From assembly GCA_025453375.1 (NCBI GenBank), contig JALOQT010000032.1:1-8216 (forward strand): 8,216 nt of DNA. The letters are read 5' to 3'. Positions 1 through 6,011 of the stretch are shown piece by piece. The translations under genes were made by a program, and so were the position numbers. This stretch comes from Phycisphaerales bacterium. GTDB taxonomy: Bacteria > Planctomycetota > Phycisphaerae > Phycisphaerales > UBA1924. Within the stretch, counting starts at the first letter, position 1. Each line of letters begins with the position of its first letter. Under the pieces are notes generated by a model, which was not told the origin of the DNA, ran no database searches, and saw only the letters and a program-made list of their open reading frames with translations.

Positions 1-122
1 ACCAGCACCGCGGCCAGCCCAACGCCCGCCCCGACCGCCGCCCATCGCGGCGCGCGTGCGAACCAACCCCGAACGGCATCCCGCCGACGAGCCATCTGCC
101 CGACCTGGTCCAGTCGCGTCAT
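1..122 (-). CDS. N-terminus of an unidentified, probably membrane-anchored protein (partial, runs off left edge)
   Basis: Reading the minus strand from an ATG at 122-120 gives 40 full codons and part of a 41st without a stop, to the window edge. The visible N-terminus begins MTRLDQVGQM, continues with a basic stretch (RRRDAVRGW), and from about residue 27 becomes hydrophobic and small (WAAVGAGVGLAAVLV). This looks like a cytoplasmic, positively charged leader followed by the first transmembrane helix or an uncleaved signal anchor. The frame stays open upstream of this ATG for at least 50 bases and no good Shine-Dalgarno sequence is visible, so the start is uncertain. The gene is divergent from rpsO. 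Too little is visible to name a family. The reading rests on the basic-then-hydrophobic pattern and could still be chance in GC-rich DNA. Confidence 0.42.
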   Translation of the reverse strand, partial: MTRLDQVGQMARRRDAVRGWFARAPRWAAVGAGVGLAAVL

Positions 123-264
123 GCGTGAAGCATCTCGAAAGCCGCCGATCCTACGACCCCGCCCGGAACTGGGATCGCCGACGATACCAAAACACGCGTG
201 TGTATACGTCTCTATCCTCTCGATCCCTCATCCGTTCTCCCTCGATCCCTTCCAGGCTCCAAAC

Positions 265-293
265 TTGCCCCCGCATGCAGATCGCGCTATGAT
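265..293 (+). promoter_or_regulatory. Predicted sigma-70-type promoter of rpsO
   Basis: TTGCCC at 265-270 and TATGAT at 288-293 are separated by exactly 17 bases. They match the -35 and -10 consensus at four and five of six positions. Transcription would begin near 300 and leave a leader of roughly 36 bases before the rpsO ATG. This is the clearest promoter in the window. No transcription start data support it. Confidence 0.65.
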
Positions 294-310
294 CGAGGCC
301 ATACAAGAAA

Positions 311-330
311 GGGCCGAGGGCCCGAAGGAA
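311..330 (+). promoter_or_regulatory. rpsO leader hairpin abutting the Shine-Dalgarno sequence
   Basis: GGGCC (311-315) can pair with GGCCC (319-323) around a three-base loop, and the Shine-Dalgarno sequence AAGGAA (325-330) begins two bases later, five bases before the ATG at 336. The ribosome binding site itself decides the rpsO start. S15 represses its own translation in several bacteria by binding structures in its mRNA leader; whether this small hairpin takes part is inference. Confidence 0.45.
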
Positions 331-335
331 TCGAC

Positions 336-605
336 ATGCCGAGCAGCGCTGAGCACAAGACCAAGCTGATCAAGACTTTCCAGAGCACCGCGACCGACAC
401 CGGCTCTCCGGCTGTTCAGATCGCCCTGCTCACCGAGCGGATCAACGATCTCGCCGAGCATCTCAAAGCCCACAAGAAGGACTTCCACAGCCGCCGCGGC
501 CTGGTCATGATGGCCGCCAAGCGCAACCGGCTGCTGAAGTATCTCGCGGCCAACGACCGCCCGCGCTACACCGATCTGATCCAGAAGCTCGGCCTGCGTA
601 AGTAA
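336..605 (+). CDS. rpsO: 30S ribosomal protein S15
   Basis: The product is 89 residues, the standard length of bacterial S15. It is a primary-binding small-subunit protein that contacts the central domain of 16S rRNA and contributes to bridges with the 50S subunit. The family pattern is plain: a four-helix layout, the [22 protein letters not shown] segment in pieces ([19 protein letters not shown], near residues 24-43), the [11 protein letters not shown] turn near 48-58, and the C-terminal KRNRLLKYL and [12 protein letters not shown]. The ATG at 336 is chosen because it gives the family length and follows AAGGAA by five bases; an in-frame extension to 198 lacks any S15 similarity. It precedes pnp, the classic rpsO-pnp order. 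A promoter at 265-293 serves it and a strong hairpin follows the stop. Confidence 0.98.
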   Translation: MPSSAEHKTKLIKTFQSTATDTGSPAVQIALLTERINDLAEHLKAHKKDFHSRRGLVMMAAKRNRLLKYLAANDRPRYTDLIQKLGLRK

Positions 606-618
606 TCGAATCATCAAA

Positions 619-648
619 CGGGCCCGTGTGCGACAGCACGCGGGCCCG
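619..648 (+). terminator. Strong hairpin after rpsO, probable terminator or attenuator
   Basis: Bases 619-631 pair with 636-648 over 13 base pairs (one G-U) around the loop GACA; the outer arms read CGGGCCCG on both sides. It begins 13 bases after the rpsO stop. The following bases (CTTCGCTTC) are only pyrimidine-rich and there is no uninterrupted T run, so termination may be partial. In E. coli a terminator also sits between rpsO and pnp and is read through in part. Confidence 0.6.
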
Positions 649-968
649 CTTCGCTTCACGGGGCGCCCATCGGGGGTGCCCACGACATCTCGGGGCCCGC
701 TCGCCCACCCGATGTGGCAGAGGACACCGATCGTCATTCCCCAGCCGTCATGCGTGCTCCCACGTATGGCCCGCTGAAAAGTCTGACGCTCCGTGTCTCC
801 TGCCCCGCGGCAACCGGACGGCGAGCCCCCGCGAAGACCGCTCGAGACCCGGTCCTCGCGACTCACCCAGGCTCGCAAGCGCCCACAGCGCATGCGGATC
901 GTCCGCACGCTTACCGGCCTTGGCCCAGCGAGATGTTCGCTGAGGCATTGCACACAGGGGCTCATTCC
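649..968 (+). other. Gene-free spacer / probable pnp leader with potential stems
   Basis: I see no credible gene here on either strand. CATCGGG (668-674) can pair with CCCGATG (708-714), and TGCGGA (893-898) can pair with TCCGCA (902-907) around the loop TCG. The pnp frame stays open leftward to 714, but the extra 85 residues are unlike any PNPase N-terminus. AGGGG (956-960) is the pnp ribosome binding site, eight bases before the ATG. No convincing promoter was seen, so pnp may depend on read-through from rpsO or on an atypical promoter. Confidence 0.45.
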
Positions 969-3158
969 ATGAATCACGTCATCGTTTCCCGGCAGTTCGC
1001 CGGACGCACACTCACCATCGAGACCGGCAAAGTCGCCAAGCTCGCCGGCGCGGCCGTCATGCTCACCTACGGCGGGACGACCGTCCTGGCCGCCGTCGTG
1101 CGCGGCAAGCCCCGCAACGAACTGCCCGACTTCCTGGGCCTGACCATCGACTATCGCGAGAAGACCTCAGCCGCGGGCAAGTTCCCCGGCGGCTTCAAGA
1201 AGCGCGAAGGCCCGCCCAGCGAGAAGGAAACGCTGACGATGCGGATGATCGATCGTCCGATCCGTCCGCTGTTCCCCGATGGCTACTACGACGAAGTGCT
1301 CGTGCAGTGCTTCGTGATGAGCCACGATCAGGAAAACGACAGCGACGTGCTGGCCGGCACCGCCGCGTCGGCCGCGCTGGCGATCAGCGATGTGCCCTTC
1401 GAAGGCCCGATCGCCACGGTCCGCGTCGGTCGCGTCTATACCGACAACGGCCCGCAACTGGTCTGCAACCCGACGACCAGCCAGATGGAGTTCAGCGACC
1501 TTGACCTTGTGCTCAGCGGGCACAAGGACGGCCTGAACATGATCGAAGTCGGCGCCGCCGAGCTGCCGGAGGCCGACGTGCTGGCCGCCATGAAGTTCGG
1601 CCAGGATCACATCGCCGAACTGCTGGCGATGATCGGCGAGCTGCAGGCCAAGGCCGGCGTGCCCAAGATCGTCGGCGACATCTTCCTGCCCACGCCGGAG
1701 ATCACTGAGAAGGTCCGCGTCGCTGCCGAGGCCAAGATGGTCGAGGCCCGCAAGATCAAGGGCAAGCAGGACCGCAACGAAGCGGTCGACAAGCTCCGCA
1801 AGGAAGTCCTCGACACGCACTTTACGGTCAAGACCGACGGCACCTACGGGCAGTATGCCGAGAGCAACAAGGCCCGCATGCTGGCCAAGGACGCCTTCAA
1901 GCGTCTGGAGGAGAAGGTCACCCGTCGCCTGATCGCCGTCAGCAAGATTCGCGCCGACGGCCGCGGGCCGACGCAGATTCGCCCGATCACCGGCGAAGTC
2001 GGCATCTTCGCTCGCACGCATGGCTCGGCCCTGTTCCAGCGCGGCGAGACGCAGAGCCTCATCAGCGTAACGCTGGGCACGGGCAAGGATGAGCAGATCA
2101 TCGATGGCCTGCTGCCGGAATACAGCAAGAAGTTCATGCTGCACTACAACTTCCCCCCGTTCAGCACGGGCGAGGTCAAGCGCATCATGGCCCCGGGCCG
2201 TCGCGAGATCGGCCACGGCGCGCTGGCCGAGCGCAGCCTGCTGGCGATCCTCCCCTCGCCGACGGAGTTCCCGTACACCATCCGCGTCGTCAGCGACATC
2301 ACCGAGAGCAACGGCTCGTCGAGCATGGCCTCGGTCTGCGGCGGGTGCCTGGCGCTCATGGATGCCGGCGTGCCCATCAAGGCCACGTGCGCGGGCATCA
2401 GCGTCGGTCGCTTCACCGATGACGATGGCAACAACGAAGTCTTCGTCACCGACATCATCGGCGAAGAGGACTTCTTCGGCGATATGGACTTCAAGGTCTC
2501 CGGCACGCGCCAGGGCATCACGGGTATTCAGCTCGATCTGAAGACCCGCGGCCTGGTGATGTCGCAGGTCGAGAAGATCTTCCAGCAGGCCAAGCAGGGC
2601 CGCCTGGAGATCATCGAAATCATGGAGCGCATCATCGCCAAGCCGCGCCCGGAGATTTCGGTCAACGCCCCGCGCCTGGTCACGATCAAGATCAACTCCG
2701 AAAAGATCGGCAAGCTCATCGGCCCGGGCGGCAAGAACATCCGCGGCCTGCAGGAGCGCTACGGCGTGCAGATCGATGTCGAGGATGACGGCACCGTCAC
2801 CATCGCCAGCCCCAACGGCGAAACCATCGCCCTGGCCCGCAGCGAGATCGAAGCGCTCTGCGAAGAGATCAAGGTCGGCACCATCTACACCGGCAAGGTC
2901 GTCAGCACCAAGGACTTCGGCGCGTTCATCGAACTGGCCCCGGGGACTGACGGCATGTGCCATATCTCTGAACTGGCCGATGGCTACGTCAAGAGCGTGG
3001 GCGATGTCGTCAAGATCGGCGATGTCGTCAAGGTCAAGGTCATCCTCGTCGATGATCAGGGCCGCATCAAGCTCAGCCGCAAGGCCGTGATGCGTGACGA
3101 GGCCGCCGCCAGCGGGGCCCCGGCGCCCGCCGCCCCTGCTTCGCAGCCCAACGCCTGA
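969..3158 (+). CDS. pnp: Polyribonucleotide nucleotidyltransferase (PNPase)
   Basis: This 729-residue protein is a phosphate-dependent 3'-to-5' exoribonuclease acting as a trimer in mRNA decay and RNA quality control. Domains in order: first RNase PH core (about 1-145, with KFPGGFKKRE at 71-80 and IDRPIRPLFP at 94-103), a helical linker (about 240-320), second RNase PH core (about 325-550), a KH domain (about 568-630, GxxG loop GPGG at 585-588) and an S1 domain (about 636-705, DFGAFIEL at 649-656). The second core keeps the catalytic region: SNGSSSMASVCGG near 448-459, and D501, D507 and K509, which line up with E. coli D486, D492 and K494. An Ala/Pro-rich tail of about 18 residues ends it. 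The ATG at 969 is chosen because MNHVIVSRQFAGR matches the family start and AGGGG lies eight bases upstream. It follows rpsO and has its own terminator. Confidence 0.98.
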   Translation: MNHVIVSRQFAGRTLTIETGKVAKLAGAAVMLTYGGTTVLAAVVRGKPRNELPDFLGLTIDYREKTSAAGKFPGGFKKREGPPSEKETLTMRMIDRPIRPLFPDGYYDEVLVQCFVMSHDQENDSDVLAGTAASAALAISDVPFEGPIATVRVGRVYTDNGPQLVCNPTTSQMEFSDLDLVLSGHKDGLNMIEVGAAELPEADVLAAMKFGQDHIAELLAMIGELQAKAGVPKIVGDIFLPTPEITEKVRVAAEAKMVEARKIKGKQDRNEAVDKLRKEVLDTHFTVKTDGTYGQYAESNKARMLAKDAFKRLEEKVTRRLIAVSKIRADGRGPTQIRPITGEVGIFARTHGSALFQRGETQSLISVTLGTGKDEQIIDGLLPEYSKKFMLHYNFPPFSTGEVKRIMAPGRREIGHGALAERSLLAILPSPTEFPYTIRVVSDITESNGSSSMASVCGGCLALMDAGVPIKATCAGISVGRFTDDDGNNEVFVTDIIGEEDFFGDMDFKVSGTRQGITGIQLDLKTRGLVMSQVEKIFQQAKQGRLEIIEIMERIIAKPRPEISVNAPRLVTIKINSEKIGKLIGPGGKNIRGLQERYGVQIDVEDDGTVTIASPNGETIALARSEIEALCEEIKVGTIYTGKVVSTKDFGAFIELAPGTDGMCHISELADGYVKSVGDVVKIGDVVKVKVILVDDQGRIKLSRKAVMRDEAAASGAPAPAAPASQPNA

Positions 3159-3185
3159 TCGGTTGGTGACATCAACGTGATTCCT

Positions 3186-3221
3186 CGCGGCCCCGGGCAT
3201 GCCCGGGGCCGCGGTGTTTTT
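3186..3221 (+). terminator. Intrinsic terminator of pnp
   Basis: A perfect 12-base-pair GC stem, 3186-3197 with 3202-3213, closes a CATG loop and is followed by TGTTTTT at 3215-3221. It lies 28 bases after the pnp stop. Stem strength and the T run make this a standard Rho-independent terminator. Confidence 0.93.
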
Positions 3222-3347
3222 GTGCACACTGGTTGGTCTGACGTGCATCACGATGCCCCCCATATGCAGGATGCGTGGGGCGCACAGTGCGCGCAATCGT
3301 GTCCGATCCCCCCAAATCGGCGGTGTCTGTAAAGACGAGAACCCCCC

Positions 3348-3415
3348 TTGATCGCGGTAAATTGTGCTGAATATCGCAGTTTATCGATCTTGAATCGTGC
3401 AAATCGGTAAGATGT
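3348..3415 (+). promoter_or_regulatory. AT-rich island, possible promoter region of the cold-shock gene
   Basis: This is the least GC-rich stretch between pnp and the cold-shock gene. TTGATC (3348-3353) and ATATCG (3371-3376) are 17 bases apart, and a TAAGAT box stands at 3408-3413 without a properly spaced -35. None is a good full match, so only the region, not an exact promoter, is offered. Confidence 0.28.
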
Positions 3416-3431
3416 ACGAGGATCGATGTTC

Positions 3432-3544
3432 GGCCGGGCGCACCCACGCACCCGGCCCTGGCGCGAATGTGCTGCCAGTCCTCCGTGGTGTGCAACGACG
3501 GCGCGGCCCCCTTCCCGCTGCGCCCGAGCATTCGTGCGAAAGGA
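3432..3544 (+). promoter_or_regulatory. Structured leader and ribosome binding site of the cold-shock gene
   Basis: GGCCGGG (3432-3438) pairs with CCCGGCC (3451-3457) around 12 bases. GCGCGAATG (3461-3469) pairs with CATTCGTGC (3529-3537) over nine base pairs with one G-U, closing a loop of about 60 bases. The second stem ends one base before the Shine-Dalgarno sequence AAAGGA (3539-3544), which sits five bases before the ATG. Cold-shock mRNAs in enterobacteria have long leaders that refold with temperature; a similar role here is inferred from position alone. Confidence 0.4.
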
Positions 3545-3549
3545 CGGCT

Positions 3550-3825
3550 ATGAGCGTTTCGGCGGACAAGATCGTGAATGTTGAAGGCGCGGTGAAATGG
3601 TTTGACCCCAAAAAGGGCTTCGGCTTCATCGTCGGCCCCGAAGGGCAGGACATCTTCGCCCACTACACCCGCATCTCCGGCGAGGGCTTCCGCGTCCTGA
3701 AAGACGGCGGCAAAGTGATCTACGACGCCGAGCGCGGCGACAAAGGCTGGTTCGCCACCCGCGTCATCCGCGCCGAAACGCCCGACGAATCCAAGAAGCC
3801 CTACGCCCGGACCGCGCGGCGATAA
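3550..3825 (+). CDS. Cold-shock-domain RNA-binding protein (CspA family)
   Basis: This 91-residue protein carries one cold-shock domain, an OB-fold beta barrel that binds single-stranded RNA or DNA and acts as an RNA chaperone. The opening GAVKWFDPKKGFGFI holds the RNP1-like motif KGFGFI at residues 22-27. The RNP2-like motif is DIFAHY at 34-39, where most family members have V rather than A before the His. SGEGFRVLKDGGKV and RGDKGWFATRVIRA complete the fold; the usual GPQA segment is replaced by GWFA. An N-terminal extension of about 10 residues and a basic tail (SKKPYARTARR) make it longer than the usual 65-70 residues. The start is set by AAAGGA five bases upstream. It stands alone, convergent with gatA. 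Which csp paralogue it is cannot be told. Confidence 0.93.
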   Translation: MSVSADKIVNVEGAVKWFDPKKGFGFIVGPEGQDIFAHYTRISGEGFRVLKDGGKVIYDAERGDKGWFATRVIRAETPDESKKPYARTARR

Positions 3826-3850
3826 GCCCTGCTGGCTGAGCCTTTTGCAC

Positions 3851-3930
3851 GGAGACGCGGAGACGCGGAGGGGTGAAGGTTCGCGCGGAGTGAGATGTGG
3901 CGACGATGCTGCGCGCTGTAGCGCTGTAGC
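3851..3930. repeat. Short tandem repeats in the convergent csp-gatA gap
   Basis: GGAGACGC occurs as two and a half perfect tandem copies at 3851-3870, and GCGCTGTA occurs twice in tandem at 3913-3928. Both lie in the 111 bases between the ends of the cold-shock gene and gatA. No clear terminator for either gene is seen in this gap. Confidence 0.6.
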
Positions 3931-3936
3931 TCCTGC

Positions 3937-5454
3937 TCACCGCGCGGCGGTTGGGCAGGGTGAGGCGATGCGGTCGGCAGCGCGAAGCATCGTGCGTTCG
4001 TCCAGCGCGCCGGCGATGATCTGCACGCCGATGGGCAACGCCGCGGTGCCCGCGCGTTCGGTGTCGATCGGCACCGTGATCGCCGGCAGGCCGGCGAGAT
4101 TGACGCCGACGGTGAAGACATCTTCGAGGTACATCGCCAGCGGGTCGCTGGTCTTGCTGCCGATGGCAAACGCCGGGCCGGGCGAGGCGGGCATGAGGAC
4201 GACGGCATGGCCACTGGCCGCGCCGCCCGCCGCCGTGCGGCCTGCGGCGAGTGCACGGTCGTAATCCTGCTTGATCAAGCGACGGACCTTCAGTGCCGTC
4301 TGGTAATACGCGTCGTAGTACCCGCTGGAGAGTGCATACGTCCCCAGCATGATTCGCTTCTGCACCTCGCGCCCCAGCCCCTGGCTGCGGCTGAGGCGAT
4401 AGAGCATGTCCAGATCCGTGATCGGCGGGCCATCGCCATTGGCGCTGGCGCGATGGCCGTAGCGGATGCCATCAAACCGCGCCAGGTTGCTCGAAGCCTC
4501 CGCAGTGGCGATGAGGTAATACGCCGCGATCGCGTGGCCCGCGTGCGGGAGGTCAACGTCGATGATCGTCGCCCCTGCCGCGCGGCAACGCGCGATGGCC
4601 TCATCCATCGCTGCCGCGACGCCCGGGCTGAGGCCCTCGCCCCGCCCCTCGCGCGGCACGCAGACACTCCACGGCCCGTCGAACGGCGTGATGGCCAGGT
4701 CCGACGCCAGCGCATGCGACGACGTGCTGTCACGCGGGTCATGCCCCGCGATGACGCGCGTCACCAGCGCCGCATCCTCGACCGTCCGCGCCAGCGGGCC
4801 GATCTGATCCAGGCTGCTCGCATAGGCCACCAGCCCCCAGCGACTGACGCGGCCATAGGTGGGCTTGAGCCCAACGACGCCGCAGTGGCTCGCCGGCTGA
4901 CGAATGCTGCCGCCTGTGTCGCTGCCCAGCGCGACGGGCACCAGCCCCGACGCCACCGCCGCGGCCGACCCGCCCGATGACCCGCCGGGCACGCGCAACA
5001 GATCATGTGGATTGCGCGTCGGCCCGAAGAGCGAATGCTCCGTGCTCGAGCCCATCGCAAACTCGTCCATGTTCGCCTTGGCGATGATGATGGCCCCCGC
5101 GGCGTGCAGCCGCTCGACCACCGTCGCATCAAAGGGCGAGGCATAGTTCGCCAGCATGCGCGAGGCGCAGGTCGTCTGGCCGAGGGTCGTGCAGATGTTC
5201 TCCTTGACTGCGATGGGCACGCCCGCGAGCGGGCCGACGGGCACGCCCCGCACGATCGCGTCATCAATTTCCGCCGCGCGGCTCAGCGCCTCGCGGGCAA
5301 ATACCTGTGTCAGTGCGTTGATCTTCGGATTGTCGCGCTCGATGCGCGCCAGACACTCCCGCACGACTGACGAGGCCGATTGCGAGCCACTCTGCACGCG
5401 CTGGGCAATCGTCGAAGCAGAGAGCAGTGACGAAGTGGAGGAAGCGTCACTCAC
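3937..5454 (-). CDS. gatA: Asp/Glu-tRNA amidotransferase subunit A (GatA)
   Basis: This 505-residue amidase-signature enzyme releases ammonia from glutamine for the GatCAB complex, which converts misacylated Glu-tRNA(Gln), and in many bacteria Asp-tRNA(Asn), to the correct amide. The Lys-cisSer-Ser triad is intact: K84 in VPIAVKENIC, S159 in PGGSSGGS, and nucleophile S183 in GSDTGGS, with the same spacing as S. aureus K79, S154 and S178. Other family blocks include NMDEFAMGSSTEHSLFGPTRN near 128-148 and GVVGLKPTYGRVSRWGLV near 192-209. Start: GTG at 5454-5452, since its GTGA overlaps the gatC stop by four bases; AAGGGG lies about ten bases upstream, inside gatC. The overlap points to translational coupling and matched amounts of the subunits. 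gatB lies outside the window. Confidence 0.97.
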   Translation of the reverse strand: MSDASSTSSLLSASTIAQRVQSGSQSASSVVRECLARIERDNPKINALTQVFAREALSRAAEIDDAIVRGVPVGPLAGVPIAVKENICTTLGQTTCASRMLANYASPFDATVVERLHAAGAIIIAKANMDEFAMGSSTEHSLFGPTRNPHDLLRVPGGSSGGSAAAVASGLVPVALGSDTGGSIRQPASHCGVVGLKPTYGRVSRWGLVAYASSLDQIGPLARTVEDAALVTRVIAGHDPRDSTSSHALASDLAITPFDGPWSVCVPREGRGEGLSPGVAAAMDEAIARCRAAGATIIDVDLPHAGHAIAAYYLIATAEASSNLARFDGIRYGHRASANGDGPPITDLDMLYRLSRSQGLGREVQKRIMLGTYALSSGYYDAYYQTALKVRRLIKQDYDRALAAGRTAAGGAASGHAVVLMPASPGPAFAIGSKTSDPLAMYLEDVFTVGVNLAGLPAITVPIDTERAGTAALPIGVQIIAGALDERTMLRAADRIASPCPTAAR

Positions 5455-5810
5455 GCGCCACCCGCCCCTTCGCCGCCGAGCACTTTGGGAACCTTGATGT
5501 ACACATCATCGATCGCCGGGGCCATGCCCAGCAGCGCCTGGCGCGCCAGCCCATCGCGCGGCTCATCGCGCTCCATCGGGCCGGTCATCTCCAGGGGCGT
5601 GGCCATCGGCTCAACACCCGCCAGGTCGACGGCGCGGAGGCGATCGACGTATGAGAGGATCGCCGCCAGATCAGTCCGGTAACGAGCGACCTCGTCATCG
5701 CTCGGCGCAAGCCGCGCCAGGCGGGCGATGTGGCGAACGTCCTGCTCGCTCAATGCTGGAGCCGCTGCGGCAGGTGATGCGGCCGGGGGCGAGGTGTGGT
5801 CACGCGACAT
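5451..5810 (-). CDS. gatC: Asp/Glu-tRNA amidotransferase subunit C (GatC)
   Basis: This 119-residue protein is the small subunit that wraps around and stabilises GatA and links it to GatB in the amidotransferase complex. Family features: the N-terminal helix LSEQDVRHIARLARLA (20-35), the second helix ending in ILSYVDRL (51-58), DLAGVEPMATPL (62-73), the RDEPRDGL block (81-88), and the C-terminal APAIDDVYIKVPKVLG (97-112), whose KVPKVL ending is diagnostic. Usual length is about 95-100 residues; the excess is a Pro/Ala-rich N-terminus of about 19 residues. The ATG at 5810-5808 is the only good start near the family core, but its ribosome binding site is weak, and the frame is open upstream through a proline-coding tract (the complement of the G-rich run). 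It overlaps gatA by four bases and is divergent from the HDOD gene. Confidence 0.94.
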   Translation of the reverse strand: MSRDHTSPPAASPAAAAPALSEQDVRHIARLARLAPSDDEVARYRTDLAAILSYVDRLRAVDLAGVEPMATPLEMTGPMERDEPRDGLARQALLGMAPAIDDVYIKVPKVLGGEGAGGA

Positions 5811-5824
5811 GGGCCAAGCGTATT

Positions 5825-5867
5825 GGGCTGGGGCGGGCGGAGGCGGGTTGGGCCGGGCTGGGCCGGG
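5825..5867 (+). repeat. G-tract array with G-quadruplex potential
   Basis: Eight runs of three or more G on the plus strand start at 5825, 5830, 5835, 5845, 5850, 5855, 5860 and 5865, separated by loops of one, two or seven bases. The last part has a ten-base period (GGGCCGGGCT-like). The array lies in the divergent gatC/HDOD region, ending 15 bases upstream of the gatC ATG on the gatC side; the gatC transcript would carry the C-rich complement. Confidence 0.7.
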
Positions 5868-6011
5868 CGATGACCAACGCGCAAGGCCTGCGCGTGGATT
5901 CGGCAGAGAGCCGGTGATGAATCTGCACGAAAATGGCGCCTGGTCCGAAAGTCGCGCCTCCGGGCCGTCGATGACCTCTTCAGCGAGTCTCGACCACATC
6001 GGAGAATACTC

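Larger units (their letters stand above)
3222..3549 (+). other. Gene-free region upstream of the cold-shock gene
   Basis: No credible gene is seen on either strand. The region holds a GCGCAC-A-GTGCGC inverted repeat (3280-3292), a CCGAT/ATCGG pair around a C-rich loop (3303-3320), an AT-rich island (about 3355-3415), and two stems close to the cold-shock start. The cold-shock frame is open leftward to 3397, but those residues are not family-like and the ATG at 3550 has the good ribosome binding site. Confidence 0.5.

Noticed and set aside
714..968. An 85-residue N-terminal extension of PNPase
   Set aside because: PNPase starts are well conserved at the MNHVIVSRQF-like position, AGGGG stands eight bases before the ATG at 969, and the extension has no family similarity.
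228..977. A 249-residue minus-strand open frame across rpsO and the pnp leader
   Set aside because: Much of it is antisense to rpsO and the rest has no protein-like pattern; Arg/Cys/Gly-rich composition is typical of a chance frame.
1167..3296. A 709-residue open frame on the minus strand across pnp
   Set aside because: It is the mirror of a highly conserved gene in GC-rich DNA, where few stop codons arise on the opposite strand. Its product is Ala/Asp/Leu-rich with no recognisable domain.
3397..3549. A longer form of the cold-shock protein starting at an upstream GTG or the ATG at 3412
   Set aside because: The extra residues are not part of the cold-shock fold and the ATG at 3550 has a well-placed AAAGGA.
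3172..3663. A 163-residue minus-strand open frame over the cold-shock gene and its leader
   Set aside because: Its first part is antisense to the cold-shock domain and the rest crosses the pnp terminator; no domain is recognisable.
4207..4980. A 257-residue plus-strand open frame opposite gatA
   Set aside because: It is antisense to a clearly identified gene and Arg/Ala-rich, as expected of a shadow frame.
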